Assembly: GCF_000445445.1 (NCBI RefSeq)
Contig: NZ_ASXP01000002.1
Coordinates: forward strand, 434,001 to 498,000
DNA from: Sporomusa ovata DSM 2662
GTDB taxonomy: Bacteria; Bacillota; Negativicutes; Sporomusales; Sporomusaceae
DNA: 64,000 nucleotides
Direction of reading: 5' to 3'
The notes under the pieces were generated by a model. That model saw nothing but the letters and a program-made list of their open reading frames with translations, had not been told where the DNA came from and searched no databases. Shown piece by piece: positions 17,881 to 25,586 of this stretch. Made by a program: the position numbers and the translations under genes. The first letter of the stretch is position 1, and each line of letters opens with the position of its first letter.

Positions 17881-18927
17881 TTAAAGTTTTCCGCCCATTT
17901 CGGTAAAGGATTGACCCATAAATCTTCTATAGAAATCATCAGCAAGTGCCGTCATATCGATATCAGCAAACTTATCAGGATAAATTGTTTTGGCAATCCA
18001 AACAATTCCCAGCACACAGTGCGGTGCGGGAAAATCCCACCAGCCTATATTGGAAGGAAAAGCATAGACCTGTCTTTGCTCAACGGCTTTTAATGTACTA
18101 AATTTGGTATTGTCAAAGATTGCGCTCGTTCCACTGGCCCCCGCTGCAGGTCCGAGGATAATTACATCCGGATTCCATTGAATAATCCGTTCTGGCGATA
18201 CCATCGGCCAGCGAGCTTTCAAATCGGCCGCCACATTTTCAGCCCCTGCTGCCTTCAGCATGTGTGTCTGCAGCATGTCGCCTGAAGCTACTGTAAGATT
18301 AGCCCCTCCCTCTAAATACAAAATGTTAGGTCGCTTATCTGCCGGCACATCACCCACTCTGTTCTCAACCATACCCAATAGCTTCACACAGGCATTAATG
18401 TATTCCTCGCCCTTGTCGTCACAATCTAGAACTTTAGCCATCAATCTAACTGCCGCAAAGCTTTCCTCTATGGTTTCACCTTTTATGGCCACCACCGTCA
18501 AACCAGCGTCTTCGAACTGTCGCAGTGCAGAACCGTCCAGAGCTACTTCGCAAAAAATAACCTGCGGTTTCAAAGCCAACAGTGTTTCAATATTTGCTGT
18601 ATGATTCCGTTCCATGCCATTACCTGACATTTTATTTTTTTCCTTTGAATCCATCGCCTGATTAAGCCTGCTGCCCAGAAATACATTTCCTACCAGCTTG
18701 TCCTGCTGTCCCAGGGCATACACAATATATGCCCCGATATGAGTGTTCATGGCGGAAATCCGTTGAATATCACGGGGAACCCTTACCTGTCGACCCAGTT
18801 GGTCGGTCACAGTAATTGTCTGAATATCTAGATTCTGCGTGTTTTGGGATACTTCCATTGTTTTTGAGTATACCGCTACTAATAGTAACAATAGGCCAAA
18901 GCCCACAAGTATAACACATTTTTTCAC
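17881..18927 (-). CDS. Periplasmic metal-complex-binding protein (FecB/BtuF type)
   Basis: 348 aa from a GTG at 18927. Hydrophobic signal/anchor (VILVGFGLLLLLVAVYS), then VTDQLGRQVRVP, the classic opening of the family, and WNPDVIILGPAAG plus YAFPSNIGWWDFP in the C-terminal lobe. It should capture a metal chelate, cobamide or similar in the periplasm. No permease or ATPase of the Fec type is adjacent. The GTPase/DUF1858-ABC/DUF364 genes lie just downstream on the same strand. Good intact paralogue of the pseudogene at 2701-3754. Confidence 0.85.
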   Translation of the reverse strand: MKKCVILVGFGLLLLLVAVYSKTMEVSQNTQNLDIQTITVTDQLGRQVRVPRDIQRISAMNTHIGAYIVYALGQQDKLVGNVFLGSRLNQAMDSKEKNKMSGNGMERNHTANIETLLALKPQVIFCEVALDGSALRQFEDAGLTVVAIKGETIEESFAAVRLMAKVLDCDDKGEEYINACVKLLGMVENRVGDVPADKRPNILYLEGGANLTVASGDMLQTHMLKAAGAENVAADLKARWPMVSPERIIQWNPDVIILGPAAGASGTSAIFDNTKFSTLKAVEQRQVYAFPSNIGWWDFPAPHCVLGIVWIAKTIYPDKFADIDMTALADDFYRRFMGQSFTEMGGKL

Positions 18928-19088
18928 TACCTATTACTCCCATTCACAGACTATTCGTTTCCACCCTTACTCAACTCGATACTAGTCGCGAGAAACAGGA
19001 ACACAAACTTTGGTCTCACTGTCTCATCCGCGCGTCAGCGATAAGAAAACATTAACTAATCATAACAAAATTAACTTACCACTTAATA

Positions 19089-19130
19089 ATGATATGTTTT
19101 GTTTAATTTCGTTTTATTTTGTTGAAATAT
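19089..19130 (-). promoter_or_regulatory. Candidate operator upstream of the binding-protein gene
   Basis: ATGATATGTT (19089-19098) followed by TTTGTTT-like and TTTTGTTG blocks. Ten of ten positions match the site at 17829. It lies about 160-200 nt before the GTG start at 18927. Confidence 0.4.
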
Positions 19131-19294
19131 TGATTCTGCACACCAAAGAAGAATCCTGCAACCTTTAAAAAAATATTTATATTGAAGTTTCCTCAATACC
19201 GGTCCTTGAGGCCAATAACCCTCTTTACGCAAAGGTTGGAGAGAAACAACCGGAAATTTTATCCATCCCTTACATACACTGTATTTTGGAATAC

Positions 19295-19329
19295 AAAAAA
19301 AGCCGCTCAATTAAGAACGACTTTTTTAC
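19295..19329 (-). terminator. Terminator after a porin-tail relic
   Basis: On the minus strand GTCGTTC/GAGCGGC arms (with G-U pairs), 6-nt loop, then a TTTTTTT run. Confidence 0.65.
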
Positions 19330-19330
19330 T

Positions 19331-19393
19331 TTAAAATTTGTAAATTAGTCCAGCACCAATACCTTTTAGTGTTACATGTGTATCAGTTGTACG
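19331..19393 (-). pseudogene. Outer-membrane protein C-terminal relic
   Basis: The last 20 residues before the stop read RTTDTHVTLKGIGAGLIYKF, a final beta strand with terminal Phe. An AAGGAG lies just before an in-frame ATG, so it could be a tiny gene, but a porin or receptor tail is more likely. A terminator follows. Confidence 0.4.
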
Positions 19394-19453
19394 CATAAGG
19401 ATCTCCTTGCAAAACAAATGTTTGCAGATGTAAATAGGGGGGTACGAAAAAAA

Positions 19454-19484
19454 GGTCGCCCACCCCTAAGGACAGGCGACTTGG
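19454..19484 (-). terminator. Terminator hairpin
   Basis: AAGTCGCC/GGCGACC arms on the minus strand and a TTTTTTT run. The gene it served is not recognisable. Confidence 0.6.
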
Positions 19485-20465
19485 CACAACCGATATTTAA
19501 GCGGGCCGCACTTTAGATTTAGTTGTGGCTTTTAATACGCTCGAACTATGTTAGCAAACCGTGCTGCAATCATCATTGAAGCAGAAAAATAGTAAAAGTA
19601 TTATAATGATGATTATAAAGCAGCTACTATCACGACCTCCTCCGAAATTACCAAATCCCATATAGCATGCCTCCTTCATTACGTATTAGGGACATTACAT
19701 ACTATGCTATACAGGATGGGTTTGCTCCGGGAACATTAAAATAAAAAGCCGCATCCTGGAAGATGCAGCGAATTGTAGTACATTATGTTAATGCCCATGC
19801 ACTCTCTTTAACAAAAAACCTCTCTCAATGAGCAACGGGCTACATTATAATTTGCCAGCCTACTGATATTCGGATGTATATATATTATGATATTTGTCAA
19901 TAGAACAAATATTCCATTTTGTGAATACAACAAAAATCCCACCCCCAACTAAGCAGCTGAGAGTGAGATTTTAACTAATTATTATTTAAATTACTGTGCG
20001 GTAATTGCACCGACGCCAGAGGTGTTGCTTATGGTTTAAACATTATCCGAATTGATTATAGCAAAGATACCATAAATAACTGATACAAATATAATAACTA
20101 CAACCTTGAACAGATCCGGGCTATCAAATGACACTCTAACCTCCCCCTCTGCGCTTTATATATTATATGAATCTGCCTCCAGGTTAGTTTATAAAAAAGC
20201 CGCCCGCCAGGACAAACCCGACAGGCGGCATATAACTAATAATACCGGTCACCGATCTTCAAGCAATCTGTATACTGCCACATATAACCTCTAATATCGT
20301 CTGAGTCACTCCACTGAGCATTCCACACGGCACAACCCAGGGACCGCCAATCGACGTGTTAAATAAACACCCGGCACATTTTGATAATTTCTGCCGGAAT
20401 AAAAGCGAATCCCTTGGTTTTGGCTTTGCTTTGTCACTCTTAGCTTCGCCTCCTGATTTTTTGGC
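19485..20465. other. Gene-poor decayed stretch
   Basis: No supported gene in about 1 kb. It holds minus-strand terminators at 19928-19971 (AATCTCAC/GTGGGATT arms, T-run) and 20195-20227, and a possible C-terminal peptide ending near 19992 (ISNTSGVGAITAQ then stop). Several terminators without genes suggest that small genes have eroded here. Confidence 0.5.
20195..20227 (-). terminator. Terminator hairpin, copy of the one at 1931
   Basis: On the minus strand GCCGCCTG...GGCGGC arms enclose GGGTTTGTCCT, then TTTTTT. The core is nearly the same as at 1931-1966, more than 18 kb away. Confidence 0.65.
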
Positions 20466-20490
20466 ATGAAAAAAGAGCCATAGGGCTCTA
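20466..20490 (-). terminator. Terminator overlapping the Spo0E-family stop codon
   Basis: AGAGCC/GGCTCT arms with a 4-nt loop, then TTTTTT on the minus strand; the stem begins at the stop codon itself. Confidence 0.75.
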
Positions 20491-20658
20491 TTTATTCATT
20501 TTTTCTGATAGCATTCGCTGGTACTCATTTAATAGCACATCAAGCATTTGGCTTGCCCGGACAACTTCTGGATCAGTTAATGTTTTCTTTAGCGCAACTT
20601 CATTCATCTTACTGCGTAGTTTTTCAATCATTTCCTGAAGTTCAACTAATTCAGCCAT
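20488..20658 (-). CDS. Spo0E-family aspartyl-phosphate phosphatase
   Basis: 56 aa, with an AAAGGAAG ribosome site before the ATG at 20658. An amphipathic two-helix hairpin: ELQEMIEKLRSKMNEV, then the conserved block SQMLDVLLNEYQRM. The SQxLDxLLNxY motif defines the Spo0E family, which removes phosphate from Spo0A and so delays sporulation. The Asp in LD is the catalytic or essential residue. This supports a spore-forming host. Confidence 0.85.
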   Translation of the reverse strand: MAELVELQEMIEKLRSKMNEVALKKTLTDPEVVRASQMLDVLLNEYQRMLSEKMNK

Positions 20659-20767
20659 ATTATCTTCCTTTCATTCTTGGATAACTACATTGTTCCCAAG
20701 AGCGAAGGGATATATAGCATAAAATTACCACCAGCGGCTTGCCATTGCCCGTTTTGGGGCATGAAAA

Positions 20768-20798
20768 AAGACCAGCATTTTCGCCGGTCTTTTCATTT
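20768..20798 (-). terminator. Terminator hairpin
   Basis: AGACCGGC/GCTGGTCT arms, GAAAAT loop, TTTTTT on the minus strand. The preceding 20800-20970 could encode only a short Lys/Asn-rich tail, which I do not call. Confidence 0.65.
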
Positions 20799-21003
20799 AT
20801 ATTATGTTGACTTTAATGGGTATCGCCTCTATGTCTAGAGTACCACTTTGTCAAATCGATTTCATGGGGTTACTGCTTTTTGTAACTTACTTTTGTTATT
20901 GGAAGCCGCTAATTCATTGTCTATTTGAGTAGTTGATTTCTTTTTTATTTTATTGTTCTGATCTTTTTCTACGGGTTGACCAACCCATTAGATCATAGAC
21001 AAT

Positions 21004-21174
21004 TCAATACGAAAAATATACTTCAACGAATTGTGCTAAGGCAAAAGCTACCGCTGCTATCCCCCATCCCCCGCGAATGGCGCCACTCACATATTGACCA
21101 ATCAACAATATACCAAATATTACCCTTATTATCTTGTCAGTATTGCCTAAGTTTTTTCCAAAATCAAGGTGCAT
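21004..21174 (-). CDS. DUF2892/YgaP-like small membrane protein
   Basis: 56 aa. AGGAGG lies 9-10 nt before the ATG at 21174. It begins HLDFGKNLGNTDKIIRVIFG, where NxGxxDxxIRxxxG is the DUF2892 signature, followed by two membrane spans separated by GAIRGGWG. Family members occur alone or fused to rhodanese domains (YgaP); the stand-alone role is unknown. Confidence 0.8.
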   Translation of the reverse strand: MHLDFGKNLGNTDKIIRVIFGILLIGQYVSGAIRGGWGIAAVAFALAQFVEVYFSY

Positions 21175-21361
21175 CAATCATTCCTCCTATTTGAATTGCA
21201 CCTATTATTCGCATAGCTAAAAAATCTATTCGACTGCCCCTTATGATAGAATCTGGCTATCCCACTCCCAAAGCCGCTGCCGTCCTTTAGCCGTATCGAA
21301 TCAATCGGACGGCACATTCTCTAATATCCATGCACGCGTCCAGGCTTAAAGTCACCAATTT

Positions 21362-21592
21362 CTATTCTTCTTTGCCATAAACATCCCGCCATAACACAAC
21401 CTTATCCATAGTCATTTCTTCGCAATCAATCAAGTCAGCTATGGCAATCACAGCACCAAGGAGTAAATCATTACGGTTTCCGTATCCTAGATTATCAAGA
21501 GTATTCCTGATTGGATCTACAAGAGATAAATTCCAAAGTTTACATGCAGGTAATAAGTAAACAGCATAAAAGCAAATGGTCATTCCTGTCAT
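21362..21592 (-). pseudogene. ASCH-domain-like fragment
   Basis: Up to 76 codons. LLLGAVIAIADLIDCEEMT resembles the core strand of ASCH domains (small RNA-binding-like domains). The N-terminal part with the usual PW..I..G.K motif is missing or changed, and neither candidate ATG has a spaced ribosome site. Probably a truncated gene. Confidence 0.4.
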
Positions 21593-21828
21593 GGTTTAAA
21601 TTTGGTAAGCTAATGTTCTATTAGCATCACCCGCACCACCATCCTTCTCATTCTCCATATACAGACTTTATCACAAGTCTGACGGCTCTTACACTCTATA
21701 CAACAACCACAAGGCTACATACAAAGGATAGATTACCGCACAGTTACCTTTCATATTGTCCCCTATTGTATAAATTCTGTAATTAATTGAAAACTAAACT
21801 TATCTCATGCCGAGAGGAGCGAAGTCTT

Positions 21829-22359
21829 TTGAATAATAATTTGATTATGTGGTCAATGTTTTTAACTGCTTGGCTAACTCTTTTCTTTATGAAAAAAGAC
21901 AAAATTAAGAAATGGTTCCCTGTTGGCTTGGCCGCTATTGTTACAACGACAATCATACATGACGTTGGAACTACTTTAGGATTTTGGGCTACAATCCAAC
22001 CAATTTTTCCGTTCAGTGAAATGCTACCTTATTATTACGGCACAATGCCTGTCTTAACAATATGGGTTTTCAAATTTACTTACGGGCGATTTTGGTTGTA
22101 TATGCTTGTAAATCTAGTACTGGATATAGGTTTTAATTTTTTCTTATTAAGCTATTTTTTACCGGTGAGGGGTATCTTTGAATTTAATATTAACCCTTTA
22201 TTCTCCCTACCAATTACTCTAGGACACGCCGTAGTACTATATATCTATCAAATCTGGCAAGACGATGCTTTACTTAGTACCAGAGATATAAAAAATTACA
22301 AGTTACAGCCATCAGCAGCAAAACCATTGCCTAAAGACGATGATAGCAAGGATTACTAG
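21829..22359 (+). CDS. CBO0543-type membrane protein
   Basis: 176 aa from a TTG at 21829, chosen because GAGAGGAG lies 9 nt upstream. Four to five hydrophobic spans with aromatic-rich loops, and a hydrophilic tail ending KPLPKDDDSKDY. The spacing of spans and the FTYGRFWLYMLVNLVLDIGFN region fit a widespread Bacillota family of unknown function (CBO0543). Monocistronic. A likely relic of a relative is at 24242. Confidence 0.65.
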   Translation: MNNNLIMWSMFLTAWLTLFFMKKDKIKKWFPVGLAAIVTTTIIHDVGTTLGFWATIQPIFPFSEMLPYYYGTMPVLTIWVFKFTYGRFWLYMLVNLVLDIGFNFFLLSYFLPVRGIFEFNINPLFSLPITLGHAVVLYIYQIWQDDALLSTRDIKNYKLQPSAAKPLPKDDDSKDY

Positions 22360-22487
22360 TAATATAGAATTCCCGCACAGTGGATAGATTAACCAACTCA
22401 GATCGGTGATAACATTAAAGGAGTAAAACTTCTGTGTTCGCTACATATTATTGTAAGACGCGAACTGAGACAAAGGAGTGTACTACG

Positions 22488-22892
22488 ATGGAAAATCAAA
22501 AAATTTATACCTTCTTAATGTTCACAGGCAACGCTGAAGCGGCGATGAAACTTTACACCTCTTGCTTTGACCAGTCAGAGATTATAAATATTACTCGATA
22601 TGGAGCAGATGAGGCTGGCAAAGAAGGAACGGTCTTCCAGGCTATGTTTTCGCTACATGGACAGGTCTTTATGTGTATAGACAGCTATGTCGAACATGTG
22701 TTCACGTTTACTCCTGCTATTTCGCTATATGTTAAATGCTATACAGAAGACGAGATTGACCGGGTTTTTAAATCGTTATCTCAAGATGGCAAAGTATTAA
22801 TGCCATTGGCTGCTTATCCTTTTAGTGAAAAGTTCGGCTGGCTTGAAGATAAATATGGAGTTTCGTGGCAATTAACGCTTGAAAAGTCGTAA
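22488..22892 (+). CDS. VOC-superfamily PhnB-like protein
   Basis: 134 aa, starting at the ATG at 22488 behind AAAGGAGTG; a longer reading from 22434 lacks a site. QKIYTFLMFTGNAEAAMKLYTS and the C-terminal FGWLEDKYGVSWQL are typical of the PhnB/3-demethylubiquinone-methyltransferase-like branch of VOC proteins. These are small dimeric, often metal-dependent enzymes or binding proteins; the substrate cannot be told. A broken VOC relative follows 70 nt downstream. Confidence 0.85.
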   Translation: MENQKIYTFLMFTGNAEAAMKLYTSCFDQSEIINITRYGADEAGKEGTVFQAMFSLHGQVFMCIDSYVEHVFTFTPAISLYVKCYTEDEIDRVFKSLSQDGKVLMPLAAYPFSEKFGWLEDKYGVSWQLTLEKS

Positions 22893-22962
22893 GAGAAGTG
22901 CTACTAAAAGCCCTACACCTAACTTCAAGGATTGCAAAAACGGAACATCGGAGATGTGGGAT

Positions 22963-23157
22963 ATGAAGATCAATAGAATAGATCATGTAAGTATGAACGC
23001 AAATGATCTTTCAGAGGCTAAAGCGTTTTTTCTTGATTTTGGACTTCAAGTGCAAGAGGATGGGAATTGGAAGGAGAGAAGTTGAACCGAATAGTTGGGC
23101 TTAATGACGTTAAAATAGCCTGTGTAGGATTAGGGATACCAGATGGTCAGGCATGGA
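22963..23157 (+). pseudogene. VOC/glyoxalase relic, frameshifted
   Basis: KINRIDHVSMNANDLSEAKAF...FGLQVQEDG opens a standard glyoxalase domain, then stops at 23085. A second frame continues with NRIVGLNDVKIA and GIPDGQ, also typical of the same domain. The C-terminal half is absent. Confidence 0.7.
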
Positions 23158-23192
23158 GAGAAAGAAAAAGAAGCAGAAAAACCCTTGCTGCG

Positions 23193-24128
23193 TCAGCGAA
23201 TTTCCTCTGAGGCTTTGTTTCTGTATTCTTGTACTTCGGGGGTTAATTTGTAGTAATTCTTTTTTAACACAGCAAGATACTCATTCATAACCTTTGAAAA
23301 ACTGCCCTTATTAGCATCGAAGCCAGTTTCCAAATACGTTTTCTTGGCCTCGGGAATCATCTGCTTCGTATCGTAGCTAAAAAGAGGCGTATTATTAGCG
23401 CCGTACATGGCAAAAACCGTATACCGCTTAAGAAGTTGTTTCATGTCTTCTACTTTGGCTGAATTTCCATAGTCCTTGATATACCGTTCTTGTTCCTGCG
23501 CCCGCTTGATTATTTCACTCCAGCTTATCATTAGTGCCGCATCTTTAATCGGGGTTTTGTCTGATTCAACAGCCATAATATCAATGTATGCGGTAATGTC
23601 TTGTGTAACAGCATTACGGTATTTCTTATAAGCCGAGTAGTCGATTACGGGGAAATACATTCCTTCGGCTGTTTCAATCTTAAAGCCGTTGCTCTGGGCA
23701 TCAAATAATAAATCTTTAGTTTCTTGATTTTCGATACTACTAATGGCCTGACTTGTCAGGCCATTAGCATAGATTTTTGTCAAGGCTTTTGGGACTGCTT
23801 CACTATCCCCAAACTTATCTTGCAACTTAGGCAGCTTCTCTTTCTGAACCTTTTCAAGTCCAATGATCATCGACGATGCGCCCGCCTGGGATATAGAGCC
23901 AATATTTTCGTCAATATACTTAATTAATTCCGGAACAGTGACATCTTTTTTCTGCAAGAGTGCATTGTAGTTATACATAACGGCTTTTTCTGCAGCTACC
24001 GCGTCCTGTCCAACCTGTTGTTTAGCAGATTCCTGGGGTGGAGTAACCCCTTTGTTAGCGCAGCCACTTACAGCTAAGAGCATCATGACGATCAGATAGA
24101 TACTTGTTATCTTTTTAATCATACTCAC
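23193..24128 (-). CDS. Lipoprotein of unknown function
   Basis: 311 aa. A type II signal peptide (IYLIVMMLLAVSGC) gives lipidation at Cys-23. The mature part is helical and charged, with no domain I know. The start may be the GTG at 24128 or the ATG two codons later; both lie after GAAGGGTGAG. It is probably anchored in the inner or outer membrane, facing the periplasm. Single gene, without obvious partners. Confidence 0.8.
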   Translation of the reverse strand: MSMIKKITSIYLIVMMLLAVSGCANKGVTPPQESAKQQVGQDAVAAEKAVMYNYNALLQKKDVTVPELIKYIDENIGSISQAGASSMIIGLEKVQKEKLPKLQDKFGDSEAVPKALTKIYANGLTSQAISSIENQETKDLLFDAQSNGFKIETAEGMYFPVIDYSAYKKYRNAVTQDITAYIDIMAVESDKTPIKDAALMISWSEIIKRAQEQERYIKDYGNSAKVEDMKQLLKRYTVFAMYGANNTPLFSYDTKQMIPEAKKTYLETGFDANKGSFSKVMNEYLAVLKKNYYKLTPEVQEYRNKASEEIR

Positions 24129-24241
24129 CCTTCTCTCGCTTCAGAGTTTATAACATAAAATATAACGTTTCAGACATCTTAAAAGTAACGCTAAAATCTG
24201 CTATCTACAGAGCCTCAGTAAGTAGGTACGGCTTTAAATAG

Positions 24242-24420
24242 GTGGTGATAGTTTGCCGGATTTTTTCAGCAGTTGCAGTATTAATTGCAATACAGAATTT
24301 GAGCATTCGCTATTGCATAGGATTTGCTTTTATATTTTATGTTATCGAGTGTCTTTTCTTATTTTTAGGCATCTATCAGCATAATTGGTATCAAACATGG
24401 ATGACATTTGTTCTCCTAAA
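24242..24420 (+). pseudogene. Possible CBO0543-like membrane-protein relic
   Basis: The frame has two hydrophobic stretches ending VIECLFLFLGIYQHNWYQTW, similar in style to the C-terminus of CBO0543 proteins. After that the frame carries no recognisable protein. Weak call. Confidence 0.3.
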
Positions 24421-24582
24421 AGACGTTGCACCCTCGGACGGTACCGTGTCTTTTACATATCCTACATTTTATGAATCCAAAACATGCATTAGCGACAAAA
24501 CCTACCACTTTATTTGGGTTAATGCAAATAGCGACACCGAGTTTGCTGGTAAAAGTAGATTTTATATAGCCGTGAAGTGCAG

Positions 24583-25252
24583 TTCCTCACCGCAGGCAGG
24601 CTCTTTCTCCTTCCGGCAGCGTATATTCAATAACTTCTACCGGCAAATTCTTAATGGTTTCTCCGCGTTTGCCTTTTTTGCGTGATAGCTGATATTTTCC
24701 ACATCCAGCTCAACAACAAGGACCTGTCGCTCTGCTTCTGCTTCGTTAAATAGGTTTAATTGTTCCTGGTCATCACGCTTGCTTTTTTCCGAAGAAACGC
24801 CAAACTGTTTTTGGCAAAGCAGCTTCAGCTGCTCCGTGTACCATTGGTTCCAGTTCCTGAACGCGAGCTTTTAATTGTGCATTTTCCTTTTCGAGTTGTT
24901 CCTGCGCTTGCACCTGATCTGAGAATTTTAGCATATTTCCACCATCACACCGATCACTGCGGCTAAGAGTTTCTTATCCGTCGTGTTATTTACTACAATT
25001 TTGTATTTGCCGAGTTGAATTTCAATTTCGCCAGATGGTTCTGGTGTGATTGCCCCAAGGGGAATCCAGTTTTGTTTAGCTTGTGATTGATTTTTTTTGT
25101 TGTCTTGTTTTAGCCAGCGTTCAAGTGTCAGGCCAATAGCATTTTCTTTGCACCATTGTTTTTTGCTATGACGCTGGTTTTATATGCTTCTAGCAACACT
25201 GCTTTTTCAGTATCTGAATAGGTTTTTCGTTTGCTTGTTTTTCTAAATTCCA
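24583..25252 (-). mobile_element. IS66-family element, degraded
   Basis: On the minus strand, an IS66 accessory TnpA-type gene starts at 25252 (FRKTSKRKTYSDTEKAVLLE) and, after a frameshift, continues with LTLERWLKQ and IEIQLGKYKIVV to a stop at 24928. Overlapping it is the N-terminus of the large TnpC transposase (QLEKENAQLKARVQELE, then KQFGVSSEKSKRDDQEQLNLFNE) with more frameshifts. The middle orf (TnpB) and the DDE domain are missing. The element is dead. Confidence 0.75.
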
Positions 25253-25344
25253 TACAGCTTATCCCTCCTTAGATTATTATCTCAGGGTTGAAGCATGTAC
25301 ACTATGTGGCGATGCGTTGACGCTTACGCTTTTTCCGCAAAAAA

Positions 25345-25391
25345 AATGAAGAATGACGTGGACTTTAAACCCGCGTCATTCTTCATTTTAC
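25345..25391. terminator. Terminator beside the tRNA-Gly 3' half
   Basis: AAAATGAAGAATGACG / CGTCATTCTTCATTTT arms around a 14-nt loop. On the minus strand it follows the tRNA fragment directly, as a tRNA operon terminator would. Confidence 0.8.
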
Positions 25392-25436
25392 TGGAGCGGG
25401 CAACGAGATTCGAACTCGCGACCCACGGCTTGGGAA
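25392..25436 (-). other. tRNA-Gly(CCC) 3' half: attachment site of the integrated element
   Basis: 45 nt on the minus strand run from the anticodon loop TTCCCAA through the T-arm (GCGAG-TTCGAAT-CTCGT) to TGCCCGCTCCA. The sequence is undecayed, but the 5' half is absent. For tyrosine integrases that use tRNA 3' ends, this marks the chromosome-side att, with the element lying at higher coordinates. That fits the integrase at 31687-32982. The matching full tRNA was not found in the window. Confidence 0.7.
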
Positions 25437-25586
25437 TTGGTTAAAATACATTTTTAGCCGTCTACTATGTATTTTAAAGTTCATCCAAACCGGATAATCT
25501 GCGGCTCACTTTTTCTTTTTTGTCCATTAAATCCAAACCGTATTATTAAGAATCGGTCCGCAAAAAGGTCCGCAAGTTTATATAAT

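Noticed and set aside
18928..19080. Possible riboswitch upstream of the metal-binding-protein gene
   Set aside because: Some stems can be drawn, but I see no cobalamin box or other known conserved core; not supportable by eye.
20976..21194. Plus-strand frame over the DUF2892 gene
   Set aside because: It is the antisense of a clear small gene with motif and ribosome site.
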